From Azospirillum thiophilum (GTDB lineage Bacteria; Pseudomonadota; Alphaproteobacteria; Azospirillales; Azospirillaceae): a stretch of DNA of 64,000 bases. The notes under the pieces were generated by a model, which saw only the letters and a list, made by a program, of their open reading frames with translations, was not told the DNA's origin and searched no databases. Location of the stretch: positions 827,001-891,000 of the forward strand of contig NZ_CP012402.1 of assembly GCF_001305595.1 (NCBI RefSeq), given 5' to 3'. This document shows, piece by piece, positions 17,058 through 27,333 of the stretch. The position numbers and the translations under genes were made by a program. How positions within the stretch are numbered: position 1 is the first letter of the stretch; the number at the start of each line of letters is the position of its first letter.

Positions 17058-18143
17058 TTACGGAATGTCCGCATGCCGTCGCCAGGATTCGGCTGAGGCG
17101 GTCTCACGCCTTTCCGCAGCGCGCGACTGGAAGGCCAGGTTTCTCATCGCATAGCCGAGCCCGCCGGCCAGGAGCACTCCTGCAACCATGGCGATAGCTC
17201 TGGCACTTCCGCCCGGCACGGTCAGGCGCAGGCTGTTGTGCGGCATGCCGAAGCGGCCGCGCGCGCGGTGCAACCCATCGACGGGATGGTAAAGGTTGTC
17301 AGGGCGTCCGGGTTTCTCGCACTCGTCCGTCAATTGTCCATCAATCGCGGTGGCGGAGAGATGACGGTCGATGAGGCCCGGCGCCAGGAAGTTGCCCAGA
17401 ATCGCCAGCATTGCCGGCCCTCCCAGCCAATATTCGCGGCGCGGGTTTTCGGCGGCATGGAGGATGGCGCGGGCGACGTCCTCCGGTTGGAAGATCATGC
17501 CCATCGGCCTGGCACGATACCGCATGTGGCTGCGTGCCCATTCGAACTGCGGTGTGTTGACCGCCGGAAGATGCACTGCGGTCAGCCGGATGCGGCTGCC
17601 CTCATGGTGGAGTTCCGACCGCAGGCTGTCGATGAAGCCTTGAACCGCATGCTTCGCCCCGCAATAGGCGGACTGCAGTGGAATCGACCGATAGGCCAAC
17701 GCCGAGCCTACCTGCAGGATCGTACCGCGGTCGCGTTTCCGCATCCGACGCAAAGCCGTCTGGATGGCGTAAGCGGAGCCCAGGTAGGTCACTTCGGTCA
17801 CGCGCTTCAGTTCCTCCGGCGTCACCGACCGCACCGGGCCGAAAACGGTGACCATCGCCGCATTGATCCAGACGTCGACGGGGCCGAACATTTCCTCCAC
17901 CCGGTCGGCTGCATCTTCCAGCGCGCCGGCATCGGCGACGTCGAGCGGTAGGACCAGCGCCCGCCCGCCCAGCCGCTCCACCTCGCGTTTCACTTCCTCC
18001 AGCGCATCGGCGGAACGGGCGATCAGGCCGATGGAAGCCTGACGATAGGCGGCAAAGGCCAGCGCGGTGGCGCGGCCGACCCCGGCCGAGGCGCCCGTGA
18101 TGCAGACGACGGGAAATGAGGGAAAGTCGCGGGACAGTGACAT
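17058..18143 (-). CDS. Short-chain dehydrogenase with C-terminal membrane helix
   Basis: NAD(P)-dependent SDR of 361 residues from ATG at 18143. The nucleotide loop is TGASAGVGRATALAFA (from about residue 16), NAAMVTVFGPV stands for the usual NNAG motif, and the catalytic Ser and Tyr-x-x-x-Lys are in QVGSALAYRSIPLQSAYCGAKHA. After the catalytic domain there is an extension of about 100 residues with PRREYWLGGPAMLAILGNFL and a hydrophobic helix near 325-345 (AIAMVAGVLLAGGLGYAM), suggesting attachment to the inner membrane. The substrate is unknown. It appears to be a single gene. Confidence 0.87.
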   Translation of the reverse strand: MSLSRDFPSFPVVCITGASAGVGRATALAFAAYRQASIGLIARSADALEEVKREVERLGGRALVLPLDVADAGALEDAADRVEEMFGPVDVWINAAMVTVFGPVRSVTPEELKRVTEVTYLGSAYAIQTALRRMRKRDRGTILQVGSALAYRSIPLQSAYCGAKHAVQGFIDSLRSELHHEGSRIRLTAVHLPAVNTPQFEWARSHMRYRARPMGMIFQPEDVARAILHAAENPRREYWLGGPAMLAILGNFLAPGLIDRHLSATAIDGQLTDECEKPGRPDNLYHPVDGLHRARGRFGMPHNSLRLTVPGGSARAIAMVAGVLLAGGLGYAMRNLAFQSRAAERRETASAESWRRHADIP

Positions 18144-18256
18144 GACGGGATCCTGTTTGGTATGGCTGGCGGGAAAGCGGCGGACGCTTCCTCTGCTCCA
18201 ACGACCTCCGTCACCCGCGGTTCCGCCGCGTTCTAAGGTGGATCGGGCAGAAAAAC

Positions 18257-18284
18257 GGGGCGGCACCCGGTCGAGCGCCGCCCC
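18257..18284 (-). terminator. Terminator of the small hydrophilic protein gene
   Basis: GGGGCGGC (18257-18264) pairs with GCCGCCCC (18277-18284). Read on the minus strand the stem is followed by GTTTTTCTG, a good rho-independent terminator for the gene ending at 18322. Confidence 0.75.
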
Positions 18285-18321
18285 ATCTCGAAAGACCGTA
18301 TGATTATGGGCTTCTATCGGG

Positions 18322-18555
18322 TCAGCCCTGGCGGGGCCGCAACGGCGGTCCGTCGCGGAAGGGCTTGTCGACTCCCCCCTTGTCGTTGGTCTGGTTCTCG
18401 ATGTCGCCCTCGAAGGTGCTTTCGCCCTGGGCCAGTTCCAGGTCGTCCGGCGTCATTCCGGCGGCACGAGCCCCCTTGGACCCGCCGATCTGAGGGTTGT
18501 TCTTCAGGTCGGCATCGGTCGGCTTGTCGGTCTTCCCATGTTTGCTTGCGCTCAT
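18322..18555 (-). CDS. Small hydrophilic protein, unknown function
   Basis: A 77-residue protein beginning MSASKHGKTDKPTDADLK and rich in Gly, Asp, Lys and Asn, with no hydrophobic core and no Cys. Such composition suggests a largely disordered soluble protein; small proteins of this kind in related bacteria are often stress-associated, but nothing here proves it. ATG at 18555 is preferred over an in-frame ATG at 18597 because GGAGA lies before it. A clear terminator follows, so it is a single-gene transcript. Confidence 0.65.
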   Translation of the reverse strand: MSASKHGKTDKPTDADLKNNPQIGGSKGARAAGMTPDDLELAQGESTFEGDIENQTNDKGGVDKPFRDGPPLRPRQG

Positions 18556-18697
18556 GGCGGCATCTCCGTTCCGGTTCCGTGAATGCCCTTCCTTCAACCG
18601 ACGCCGTGCAGGATCGTTGCGAAACCCCTTCTCCCCTTTCGGAATAGGGATAGGATGAGGACGGTTCGGTTCAGCCGAAGATCGCCCAGGAAGGCCA

Positions 18698-20950
18698 ATG
18701 GTTGACAGTAAAGTTCGGTTGCAAATTCGCGTGCGCGGACGAGTGCAGGGTGTGGGATTCCGTCCGCATATCTATGCTCTCGCCCGGCGTTTCAGGCTGA
18801 CTGGCTGGGTGTTGAACGACCCGCAGGGCGTGCTGATCGAAGTGCAGGGTGTCGCAATCGACGCCTTCCGTGCTGCCCTGGCCGGGGACGCGCCGCCGCT
18901 TGCTCGCATCGATGCCGTCGAATGCGCTTCCGCCAGCCCGATCCAGGACGAATCCGATTTTGTTATTCGCCACAGCGAATCCGCCGGGACCATCGCCACC
19001 GGCATCGGGCCGGACGCTACAGTGTGCCCGGCCTGCCTCGCCGAACTGTTCGATCCGGCCAACCGCCGTTATCGCTATGCCTTCCTGAATTGTACCCATT
19101 GCGGCCCGCGTTACACCATCACGCACCAATTGCCATACGACCGACCGCAAACGGCGCTGGCCGGATTCCCGCTTTGCCCGGATTGTCTGAAGGAATACCG
19201 TGATCCTGCCGACCGCCGCTTCCACGCTCAGCCGACGGCCTGCCCAAGCTGCGGCCCGCACTTGTCTCATCAGCCGGAAGCCATACTGGCGGCGCTTTGG
19301 GGGGGCAGGATTGTCGCCATCAAGGGGCTCGGCGGCTTCCATCTGGCCTGCGACGCGACGCGGGCCGATGCGGTTGAACGATTGCGCCGGGTCAAGCAGC
19401 GCAACGGCAAACCCTTCGCTCTGATGGTCGCCAATGCAAACTCCGCGACACGGCATGTCCGTATGGATGCCGACGAGACGTCATTGCTGGAAAGCGTCGC
19501 GCGGCCCATCGTCCTGCTGCGGCGGCGGGAGGAGTCTTCGGGCCCTCCCGCCGAGATCGCCTCCGACATCGCTCCCGGCCTCGCCTGGCTCGGTGTCATG
19601 CTGCCCTATACGCCCCTGCATTACCTGCTGTTCCACGAAGCGGCCGGACGGCCGGACGGCTCCGACTGGCTTTGCAAGCCGCAGGATCTGACGCTGGTCA
19701 TGACCTCCGCCAATCCCGGCGGCGAACCGCTGGCCATCGCCAACGAAGAGGCCCATGAACGGCTGTCCGGCATCGCCGACCTGATCGTCGACCATGATCG
19801 CGACATCGTCATCCGCGCCGACGACAGCGTTGTCCGCAAACTGGCCGGCGCCCCTGCCTTCCTGCGACGAGGGCGTGGCCATGTGCCGGAGCCGATCCGG
19901 CTCGCCCGGCCGATGCCGCCCGTCCTGGCGCTCGGCGGCCATCTGAAGGCGACGGTCTGCATCACCCGCGGTGACGAGGCCTTCCTGTCGCAGCACATCG
20001 GCGACCTCGACAATGCGGCGACGTTGGGTTTCCTAGAGGAGACGGTCGCACATCTGCTGCATATACTGGGGGTCGAGCCGGTCGCCGTCGCCCATGACAA
20101 GCACCCCAATTTCCAGACCACCCGTTTCGCCGAGCGGAGCGGCCTCCCGACCATCGCGGTCCAGCACCACCATGCCCATGTCGCCGCGGTCATGGCCGAA
20201 CATCGACTCGACGGGCCGGTACTCGGCCTTGCGCTCGACGGCTTCGGATTGGGGGAGAGGGGCCAGTCCTGGGGTGGGGAGATGCTGGTGGTCGACGGGT
20301 TTGCGGCCGAGCGCATCGGCCATCTCGGCCATCTCGCCCAGCCCGGCGGCGACGTCGCAGCGCGCCAGCCCTGGCGGATGGCCGCCGCGGCGTTGGCCCG
20401 CATGGGCCGCGCCGACGAGATCGTTCCGCGCTTTGCCGGCTACGGTCCAGCCGACGGGGTCCGGCGCATGATCGAACGCAGCGTCAATGCACCGCCAACC
20501 AGTTCCTGCGGACGCTGGTTCGATGCCGCCTGTGGACTGCTAGGCGTCCGCGCCGTTGCCGGCTTCGAGGGCGAAGCGCCGATGGTGTTGGAATCGCTCG
20601 TTCGCCAGCCACGGGTGGCAGAGGGCGCATGGCGGATTGAAGATGGAGTACTCGACTTGACGCCTCTGCTGGAACGGTTGTTGTCCGTTAACGATGCGGT
20701 GGATGGGGCCGAGTTGTTCCACGGCACCTTGGCCGCCGCGCTGGTCGATTGGACACTGCCTGCATTGCGGGCACGCGACCTCTCGCAGATGGTGCTGTCC
20801 GGCGGTTGCCTGATGAATGCAGTGTTGGCGGAGGAACTGGTCGCCGGCTTCCGCGCAGCAGGGGTAAAGGCGCTGCTGCCGAGGCTGGCACCCGCCAATG
20901 ATGGCGGACTCAGCCTCGGCCAAGCCTGGGTGGCTTCCATTACGTTGTAG
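18698..20950 (+). CDS. hypF: HypF: carbamoyltransferase for hydrogenase cyanide ligands
   Basis: Cytoplasmic enzyme that uses carbamoyl phosphate and ATP to carbamoylate HypE, the source of the CN ligands of the NiFe site. All domains are present in 750 residues: acylphosphatase (about 5-92, with RGRVQGVGFRPHIYALARRF), two zinc fingers (about 110-190: CPACLAE, CTHCGPRY, CPDCLKEY, CPSCGP), a YrdC-like domain (about 205-385) and a Kae1-like domain with HHHAHVAAVMAEH. AGGAAGG precedes the ATG. It is on the plus strand, opposite to all other hydrogenase genes here, and ends 13 bases from the convergent fusion gene. Confidence 0.97.
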   Translation: MVDSKVRLQIRVRGRVQGVGFRPHIYALARRFRLTGWVLNDPQGVLIEVQGVAIDAFRAALAGDAPPLARIDAVECASASPIQDESDFVIRHSESAGTIATGIGPDATVCPACLAELFDPANRRYRYAFLNCTHCGPRYTITHQLPYDRPQTALAGFPLCPDCLKEYRDPADRRFHAQPTACPSCGPHLSHQPEAILAALWGGRIVAIKGLGGFHLACDATRADAVERLRRVKQRNGKPFALMVANANSATRHVRMDADETSLLESVARPIVLLRRREESSGPPAEIASDIAPGLAWLGVMLPYTPLHYLLFHEAAGRPDGSDWLCKPQDLTLVMTSANPGGEPLAIANEEAHERLSGIADLIVDHDRDIVIRADDSVVRKLAGAPAFLRRGRGHVPEPIRLARPMPPVLALGGHLKATVCITRGDEAFLSQHIGDLDNAATLGFLEETVAHLLHILGVEPVAVAHDKHPNFQTTRFAERSGLPTIAVQHHHAHVAAVMAEHRLDGPVLGLALDGFGLGERGQSWGGEMLVVDGFAAERIGHLGHLAQPGGDVAARQPWRMAAAALARMGRADEIVPRFAGYGPADGVRRMIERSVNAPPTSSCGRWFDAACGLLGVRAVAGFEGEAPMVLESLVRQPRVAEGAWRIEDGVLDLTPLLERLLSVNDAVDGAELFHGTLAAALVDWTLPALRARDLSQMVLSGGCLMNAVLAEELVAGFRAAGVKALLPRLAPANDGGLSLGQAWVASITL

Positions 20951-20963
20951 GAGCAAGCTTTTC

Positions 20964-23252
20964 TTAAGAGAGCGGATTGAACTTAAGCCCAGCAGCCCGC
21001 AACATCGCCGCCGCTGCCGCCGCATCCCGCCGCGTCGCCCACCGATTGAGCGAGTTCATCCCTTCGGCGGCACGGAATCGGCTAGTCTCCTCGACCAGCA
21101 GTTTACCTTCGTCGACGGTGTGGAAACGGTAGCCGAGGGGGCGCAGGATCGCATCCACCCTTTCTGCCGCTTCGTCGTCCAGGCATTCGATTAGCAGGTC
21201 CGGACCGCAGCGATTCAGAATCCCGGCCATCCCGGCGAGCACCTGCGTCTCCGCCCCCTCGACGTCGATCTTCACGAGATCCACCACCGTCTCGCCGGCA
21301 AGCTCCAGCAGGTCGTTGCCGGTGACTCCCGGAACGGCCTCCTCGACGGTGCCGTCGCCCTGTTGATGACGGACGATCGAGGCACCGGAGGTCAGGAATT
21401 CCGAATGCGTCGTCCGGCGTACCGTCACCACCCCCGGCTTGTCCAGGACCGCGGCATGCAAGGCCATGGCCCGACTGCAGCCATTGGCCTCAAGGTTCTT
21501 CTCCAGCCGCGCCAGATTGGCGGAAACAGGCTCTGCCGCAATGATCCGTGCCAGGGGAGCCGCCCGCGCTGCCATCAGGGCGTAGATCCCGGTATAGGCA
21601 CCGATATCCAACACAACACGCGCCCGCACGGCCAGGGTTTGCCAAAGCCGCAGCGATGCCGGCTCATAGCTGCCGCGCCAGCCCAAGCTCATGCAGACGA
21701 GGTCGTCATTGTCGTCGAACAGCATGATCGGTTCGCCGATGGTCGGCTCAATCTCCAGGAAACCATGGTAGGGGAACTGGCGGCTAATGGAAACGAGGCT
21801 GCCCGCATCGGTCGCGCCAAAACCCCGCTGCCAAATCCGTGTGTCCAAAGTGGCGGCGTTGCGAGCCTCGATCACCGCTTCTGAATCGAGAGCAAGGTTA
21901 TGCGAACGCCGCGCCTTTTCTACTACCTGCTCAACCGACATCCGCCACGAGCCGCCATTGCCGGATCGCGGCCCGGAGGAATGCAGGCCCCTGCGGTTCA
22001 GGAACAGGGGCGTCGAAATCTTGACGCAGCGCGCATTGTCCCAAACCCTCAGATAATAATCGAAGTCCTCCCCCAAATCCAAATTCTCGTCGAATGGATT
22101 CGCCAATGCAACGGAGGTGCGGACAAAGTGCCCCATTTGCAGCGTAACGTAGGGATCGTGCAGAAGCAGGTCGTTCAGCGTCTCGATGCGCGGAAGTTGA
22201 GGAAGGCGGATGCGGCCGCTCACCGAATCCTGACCGGGCTCCGCGTCCAGGCTTTCCAGGATGAGGCCCCACACGGCGTCCACCCGGTCCATGTGCGCTG
22301 CCATCTGCTGGAAGGCCTGCGGCATCATCAGATCGTCGGCGTCCAGGAAGAAGAGCCAATCGGCCCCTCGGGCGGCAGCCTCGCGCACGCCTTCGTTGCG
22401 GGCCGCCGATCGCCCCTTGATCCCGGCGGTGTCGTCGATCACCACGCAGTCGAACTCGGTGAAGGAGCCGGGATCGGTCTGCGCCGCGGCCATCACCGAA
22501 TTCACAGCCTGCCTTGAATGCGCCTCGTGCCCGGGACCGACCGGGATCACCACCGCGCATTTCACCTTCGGTCCAGGCTCGGGTGCCCGGCGGAACAGAG
22601 TGGTGCCAATGTGGAAGAACCCTGCCGCGCTAAACTCCTGTTGCAGCCGCTGCTCGGTATACTTGTTGCAATGCATGCCGCGGGTCTCAGGGAAGAGATC
22701 GCTGGCCGACGGCATAATGTATTCGAAATTCTGAGCGATATAATCTTCGTCAATCGGGTAGAACGGGGTGTTGACGATCAGGTAACCTCCAGGCCGCAAT
22801 GCAGCGTAGAGGTGGGGAAGAAGAGCCCGCACCTCGGACTTGGGAATGTGCTCGATCACGTCAAGCATCAGGATCGCATCGAACGTACCTACGAAGCCTT
22901 GTGTGGCGATGAACTGGAGAGCGTCGTCACAATGAACCTCCCAGCGCTCAGCGGGAAAGACCTTCAGGGTCTCGCGCGCCAAGGCCTGGGCGGCGTCCGA
23001 AAAATCTACGCCGACATAATGAGTCGCCTTGCCGGTCGACAGCAGGTAACGCGCTGATTCGGCACGCCCATAGCCGATTTCCAGCACTTGGGCGTTGGTC
23101 AGAGGAAATTGGTCGATCAGCTTGCGGTGGATGGCAGAAATGCCGCCGACCTCCCACTCCTCCGCTCCCACCGCACCGTAGTGAAGCCTGTTTCCCGTCG
23201 CATCGCGCCCGGTGAAGTACTCGCGGGTATAGAGTTCTTTTGCGAAACCCAT
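20964..23252 (-). CDS. Three-domain fusion: SAM methyltransferase, glycosyltransferase-like, FkbM methyltransferase
   Basis: About 762 residues from ATG at 23252; starts at 23285 or 23387 are possible. Domain 1 (about 35-210) is a class I methyltransferase: NAQVLEIGYGRAESARYLLS binds SAM, then FDAILMLDVIEHIPKSEVRA. Domain 2 (about 230-470) looks like a family 2 glycosyltransferase: KCAVVIPVGPGHEAHSRQAV, then NEGVREAAARGADWLFFLDA followed by Asp-Asp. Domain 3 (about 540-720) is FkbM-like: VVLDIGAYTGIYALMAARAA, then VDLVKIDVEGAETQVLAGMA. The set suggests synthesis and methylation of a surface glycan or glycoconjugate. It lies 183 bases downstream of hupC on the same strand and convergent with hypF, an unexpected place for such a gene. 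No hydrogenase role is known. Confidence 0.82.
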   Translation of the reverse strand: MGFAKELYTREYFTGRDATGNRLHYGAVGAEEWEVGGISAIHRKLIDQFPLTNAQVLEIGYGRAESARYLLSTGKATHYVGVDFSDAAQALARETLKVFPAERWEVHCDDALQFIATQGFVGTFDAILMLDVIEHIPKSEVRALLPHLYAALRPGGYLIVNTPFYPIDEDYIAQNFEYIMPSASDLFPETRGMHCNKYTEQRLQQEFSAAGFFHIGTTLFRRAPEPGPKVKCAVVIPVGPGHEAHSRQAVNSVMAAAQTDPGSFTEFDCVVIDDTAGIKGRSAARNEGVREAAARGADWLFFLDADDLMMPQAFQQMAAHMDRVDAVWGLILESLDAEPGQDSVSGRIRLPQLPRIETLNDLLLHDPYVTLQMGHFVRTSVALANPFDENLDLGEDFDYYLRVWDNARCVKISTPLFLNRRGLHSSGPRSGNGGSWRMSVEQVVEKARRSHNLALDSEAVIEARNAATLDTRIWQRGFGATDAGSLVSISRQFPYHGFLEIEPTIGEPIMLFDDNDDLVCMSLGWRGSYEPASLRLWQTLAVRARVVLDIGAYTGIYALMAARAAPLARIIAAEPVSANLARLEKNLEANGCSRAMALHAAVLDKPGVVTVRRTTHSEFLTSGASIVRHQQGDGTVEEAVPGVTGNDLLELAGETVVDLVKIDVEGAETQVLAGMAGILNRCGPDLLIECLDDEAAERVDAILRPLGYRFHTVDEGKLLVEETSRFRAAEGMNSLNRWATRRDAAAAAAMLRAAGLKFNPLS

Positions 23253-23435
23253 GTTCGATCCCCGGCGGCGGTATTGATCGACCATCGATACGCGCTGTCG
23301 GGGTATTGAGGCAAGCGTCCTCCGGCATTCCTCCAAGGTCCGGTCAACCGGAAAGGACTGGATCGGGAGAATGATGGACGCAAACATGCCAGACAGCCGG
23401 CACCGGGCACCGCCCGATGCCTACCATCCTTTGCA

Positions 23436-24230
23436 TCACCCCCTATGCGCCGCCCGCTTCGCCGGCTTTTCATGCTCCTCGTCGGCTGGTGCCTCGGCGT
23501 CCTTGAAGGTGCGGACGCCGCTGATCATGGTTGAGATGATCGACTGGCGCGACATGATGTCCTCGCGCACCGCGGCATAGACATGGACGATCACGAACAG
23601 CAGGATCGCCCACATGCCGAGATGATGCCAAGTGTGGACGTCCATGCTCTGGCCGAACAGCGGGATAACCCAGCCGAACAGCCGGTCCTGCCAACCGCCT
23701 TGTCCCGCACCCTCGCTGTAAAGTGCGAAGCCGGTGACGATCATGAAGACGCTGCCGACCGCGATGGCCCAGAACATCGCGAACTGAGCCAGCGGGTTAT
23801 GACCGACATAGAGCTTGGGCTTGCGTTCCAGGAACAGGTACCAGCGCGCTTCCGTGAACAGTTCCTTCCACCAATGGCCGTTCCAGAATGGAAAGCGGAA
23901 CAGCTGTTTGGCATGGTGGTTTCCGGCGAAGGCCCAGTAGAACCGGCCGATGAAGCCGATGGCGAAGATATAGGCCGCTGCGAAGTGGACGAAACGGATG
24001 TAGCCCATCAGGAAATTGGCGCTCGCCTCGCCGGGCATGCTGGGCAGCGGGTTGGCGATCAGATAGCCGGTGATCGACAGCACGATGATGGCAAGCGCGT
24101 TGACCCAGTGCCAGACCCGCACCGGCACCTCGTACACATAGATCGCCTTCAGGAAGCGGCCGGCTGCCGGCGCAGCCGCCCCTTCCTCGTCCGGTGCCGC
24201 CACCGGCTTCGCATTGTCGAGAGGAGCCAT
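23436..24230 (-). CDS. hupC: HupC: cytochrome b subunit of uptake hydrogenase
   Basis: Diheme cytochrome b (264 residues) that anchors HupSL and passes electrons from H2 to quinone. Four membrane helices are seen. Heme-ligand histidines lie in VYEVPVRVWHWVNALAIIVL, GYIRFVHFAAAYIFAIGFIG and DVHTWHHLGMWAILLFVIVH, followed by VYAAVREDIMSRQS, the family end motif. An Ala/Pro-rich N-terminal tail of about 25 residues comes before the first conserved segment. It starts 24 bases after hupL. Confidence 0.95.
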   Translation of the reverse strand: MAPLDNAKPVAAPDEEGAAAPAAGRFLKAIYVYEVPVRVWHWVNALAIIVLSITGYLIANPLPSMPGEASANFLMGYIRFVHFAAAYIFAIGFIGRFYWAFAGNHHAKQLFRFPFWNGHWWKELFTEARWYLFLERKPKLYVGHNPLAQFAMFWAIAVGSVFMIVTGFALYSEGAGQGGWQDRLFGWVIPLFGQSMDVHTWHHLGMWAILLFVIVHVYAAVREDIMSRQSIISTMISGVRTFKDAEAPADEEHEKPAKRAAHRG

Positions 24231-24254
24231 GACGTAATCCTCCGCGTTTGCCGG

Positions 24255-26069
24255 TCAGCGCACGGTGACGCGGGCCAGTTCGGCGCCGTCGGGCGCCATG
24301 ACATGGGTGGAGCAGGCCAGACACGGGTCGAAGCTGTGCAGGGTGCGCAGGATCTCCACCGGCTCTTCCGGGCGCTCCATCGGCGTGTTCAGCAGCGAAG
24401 CCTCGAACGCCCCGATGTTCCCCTTGGGATCGCGCGGGCTGCCGTTCCAGGTCGTCGGGACGACGCACTGGTAATTGTCGATCTTGCCGTCCTTGATCTT
24501 GATCCAATGGCCAAGGCCGCCGCGCGGGGCGGCGACGGTGCCGACGCCCTTGGCCTCCTTCGGCCAGGTCTTCGGATCCCACTTCTCGACATTCGCGGTG
24601 GCGCTGTCGCCGGCCTTGATGTTGGCGATCAGGGCGTTCCAGTCGTCCAGCATCATGGTGCAGCAATATTGGCATTCCAGCGCGCGGGCCAGCGTGCGGC
24701 CGATTGTGGTCGGCAGCGCCTGCTGCGGCGTGAGGCTGGTGCCGGCCAGCTTGTTGAAGGCGCCCAGCGATTCGGTGATCTGGTCCTTCACGTAACCGAC
24801 GCCCTGGGCATAGGCTAGGATGTAGCGGGGCAGGGGACCGACCTCCACTGCGTGGCCGCGCCAGCGCGGTGCCTTGATCCAGGAATATTTGGCGGCCTCG
24901 TCCAGCTCCTTGATGTCGGTGCGGGTGCCCTTGGCATTGGGACCGAGCTCGAACTTGGCCTGGGTCACGCCGTCCCACGGGTGCAGGCCCTTGCTCTCGT
25001 CGTCGTAATGATACCAGCTGTGGGCGACGAACTCCTGCACCTGCGCCGGGTCGCGCGGGTCGATGGGATGGACCTCGTTCCAGTTGCCGTTCAGGATCAC
25101 GCCACCCGGCAACTGACAGGTCGAATGGTCGTACGGCACCTTCTCATAGTCGCCGTAGTCCATGACGTTGGTCGCCGCCAGCCCGCCGCCATGGAGCCAG
25201 TCCTTGTAGAAGCTGGCGATGGCGAGCACGTCGGGCAGATAGACGTTGTCGACGAAGGCCGTGGCCTCCTGGATGCGGGCGCGGATGAAGTTCAGCCGCT
25301 CCATGTTCAGCGGTGCGCCCGACGATCCGGTGCCGTCCATGTTGATGGCGCAGGGGACGCCGCCGACCATGTAATTTGGGTGCGGGTTCTTGCCGCCGAG
25401 GATGGTGTGGATCTTGACGATGTCCTTCTGAAGGTCCAGCGCCTCCAGATAATGGGTCACCGCCATCAGGTCGGCTTCCGGCGACAGCTTGTAGGCCGGG
25501 TTGTCCCAATAGCCGTTCTTGAAGATGCCGAGCTGGCCGCTCTCCACGAACTTCTTCAGACGGGTCTGGACGTCGCGGAAATAGCCTGGACTGGACTTGG
25601 CATGGCGTGGCGACACCGCCTGTTGCAGCGCCGAGGTCGCTTGCGGGTCGGCCTTCAGGGCATTGACCGGATTGACCCAGTCGAGAGCGTGCAAATGGTA
25701 GAAATGGACGATGTGGTCATGGACCTGCAGCGTCTTCGCCATGATCTCGCGGATCAGGTGGGCGTTCTTGGGGATGCGGATCTGAAGCGCATCCTCCACC
25801 GCGCGGACCGAGGTCAGCGCATGGCACCCGGTGCAGACGCCGCAGATGCGCTCGACGAAGGCCCAGGCGTCGCGCGGGTCGCGGCCCTTCAGGATGACCT
25901 CGAGGCCGCGCCACATGGTGCCGGTGGACACCGCGTTGCGAATGACGTTGTTGGCGTCGACATTCACCTCGCAACGCATGTGCCCTTCGATGCGGGTCAC
26001 CGGATCGACGACGATGCGCTTGCCGCCGTTGTCGAGCGAGAAACCGTTCGGGGTCTGGACGATGCCCAT
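24255..26069 (-). CDS. hupL: HupL: large (NiFe) subunit of uptake hydrogenase
   Basis: Catalytic subunit, 604 residues, group 1 membrane-bound type. The Ni ligands are in [11 protein letters not shown] (Cys76, Cys79) and DPCLACSTH (Cys583, Cys586). Fifteen residues beginning VMAPDGAEL follow His589; this tail is what HupD removes once the NiFe site is built. [18 protein letters not shown] opens the conserved part. ATG at 26069 lies 2 bases after the hupS stop. The mature protein is exported with HupS through the Tat pathway and works on the periplasmic face. Confidence 0.97.
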   Translation of the reverse strand: MGIVQTPNGFSLDNGGKRIVVDPVTRIEGHMRCEVNVDANNVIRNAVSTGTMWRGLEVILKGRDPRDAWAFVERICGVCTGCHALTSVRAVEDALQIRIPKNAHLIREIMAKTLQVHDHIVHFYHLHALDWVNPVNALKADPQATSALQQAVSPRHAKSSPGYFRDVQTRLKKFVESGQLGIFKNGYWDNPAYKLSPEADLMAVTHYLEALDLQKDIVKIHTILGGKNPHPNYMVGGVPCAINMDGTGSSGAPLNMERLNFIRARIQEATAFVDNVYLPDVLAIASFYKDWLHGGGLAATNVMDYGDYEKVPYDHSTCQLPGGVILNGNWNEVHPIDPRDPAQVQEFVAHSWYHYDDESKGLHPWDGVTQAKFELGPNAKGTRTDIKELDEAAKYSWIKAPRWRGHAVEVGPLPRYILAYAQGVGYVKDQITESLGAFNKLAGTSLTPQQALPTTIGRTLARALECQYCCTMMLDDWNALIANIKAGDSATANVEKWDPKTWPKEAKGVGTVAAPRGGLGHWIKIKDGKIDNYQCVVPTTWNGSPRDPKGNIGAFEASLLNTPMERPEEPVEILRTLHSFDPCLACSTHVMAPDGAELARVTVR

Positions 26070-26071
26070 GG

Positions 26072-27145
26072 TCAGACGTCTCCCTTGTGCTGTGCGCGCT
26101 TCAGGGCGCTGACCGCCGCGTGGGCGGCGATAATGCTGCCGACACCGATGGCGGCGGTGGTGCCGATCTCGTCGGCGTTGGCCTCGATCCCGAACTGGAG
26201 GATGTCGGACTGGCGGGCATACCAGGACCCCTTGTCCCAGAATCCGTCCTCGGAACAGCCGATGCAGCCGTGTCCGGACTGGATGGGAAAGCTCGTTCCC
26301 TCGTTCCAGCGGACGGTGGAGCAGGCGTTGTAGGTGGTCGGGCCCTTGCAGCCGACCTTGTAGAGGCAATAGCCCTTGCGTGCGCCCTCGTCGTCGAAGG
26401 ACTCGACGAACTGGCCGGCGTCGAAATGCGGCCGGCGATAGCATTTGTCATGGATGCGCTGGCTGTAGAACATCTTCGGCCGGCCCTGACGGTCCAACTC
26501 GGGGATGCGGTCGAAGGTCAGCATGTAGGTGATGACGCCGGTCATCACCTCGGCGATCGGCGGGCAGCCGGGAACCTTGATGATCGGCTTGTCGGTGATG
26601 ACCTCATGCACCGGGGTTGCCCGGGTCGGATTCGGGCGCGCCGCCTGGACGCAGCCGAAGGATGCGCAGGAGCCCCATGAGATGATCGCCTTGGCATCGC
26701 GGGATACCTTGCGGAGTTGGTCGACGAAGGGCTTGCCGCCGACGATGCAGGCCATGCCGTCGTCGTTCAGCGGGGGATTGCCTTCCACCGCAAGGATGTA
26801 GTTGCCCTTGTACTTCTCCATCACCTCGTCGAGGATCGCCTCGGCGTGGTGGCCGGCCGAAGCCATCAGCGTGTCGTCGTAATCCAGCGAGATCATCGAC
26901 AGCACCACATCCTTGACCAGCGGATGCGCCGAACGGATGAAGGACTCCGAACAGCAGGTGCATTCCAGCCCGTGCAGCCACAGGACCGGCGTGCGCGGCT
27001 TGGTTTCCATCGCATGGACGATCTGCGGCACCAGTTCCGGCCCCAGGCCGAGCGCCGCAGCGGTGAGCGAACAGTATTTCAGGAACGAACGGCGCGTGAT
27101 CCCTTGCCGCCGCATCACCTCGTAGAAGGTTTCCAGCGTTGCCAT
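26072..27145 (-). CDS. hupS: HupS: small (Fe-S) subunit of uptake hydrogenase
   Basis: Electron-transfer subunit of 357 residues. A Tat signal is present: RRSFLKYC with the twin Arg at 18-19, then a hydrophobic stretch up to about residue 46. Cluster ligands are visible in LECTCCSES (proximal), [13 protein letters not shown] (distal) and [20 protein letters not shown] (medial). A C-terminal hydrophobic helix ([18 protein letters not shown]) anchors the complex. ATG at 27145 is set by the Tat signal. A sigma-54 promoter lies about 70 bases before the start. Confidence 0.97.
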   Translation of the reverse strand: MATLETFYEVMRRQGITRRSFLKYCSLTAAALGLGPELVPQIVHAMETKPRTPVLWLHGLECTCCSESFIRSAHPLVKDVVLSMISLDYDDTLMASAGHHAEAILDEVMEKYKGNYILAVEGNPPLNDDGMACIVGGKPFVDQLRKVSRDAKAIISWGSCASFGCVQAARPNPTRATPVHEVITDKPIIKVPGCPPIAEVMTGVITYMLTFDRIPELDRQGRPKMFYSQRIHDKCYRRPHFDAGQFVESFDDEGARKGYCLYKVGCKGPTTYNACSTVRWNEGTSFPIQSGHGCIGCSEDGFWDKGSWYARQSDILQFGIEANADEIGTTAAIGVGSIIAAHAAVSALKRAQHKGDV

Positions 27146-27213
27146 CGGTTTGTTTTCTCCCGTCGGGCAGCACCGGCGTGCGAGCGGCCGGTGCGCTTCT
27201 CCGACGGTCATAG

Positions 27214-27227
27214 GCAACAATCGTGCC
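27214..27227 (-). promoter_or_regulatory. Sigma-54 (-24/-12) promoter of hupSLC
   Basis: On the minus strand the bases read GGCACGATTGTTGC, that is GG, ten bases, GC, close to the TGGCAC-N5-TTGC consensus. It lies 69 bases before the hupS start and downstream of hupE. Together with the NtrC-type activator HupR encoded 0.8 kb upstream, this supports HupR- and RpoN-dependent expression of hupSLC. A promoter of the same class drives hupSL in Bradyrhizobium; activity here is inferred. Confidence 0.75.
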
Positions 27228-27333
27228 GTAGTACGAACATTCGGCAATCCAACGGTCACAGAGCAGGCAGCCTTCCTGCCGCTGGCAAGTCCCCGGCCGA
27301 AACGGCCGGCCGGGGTGGAAAGACGGTTGCCGC

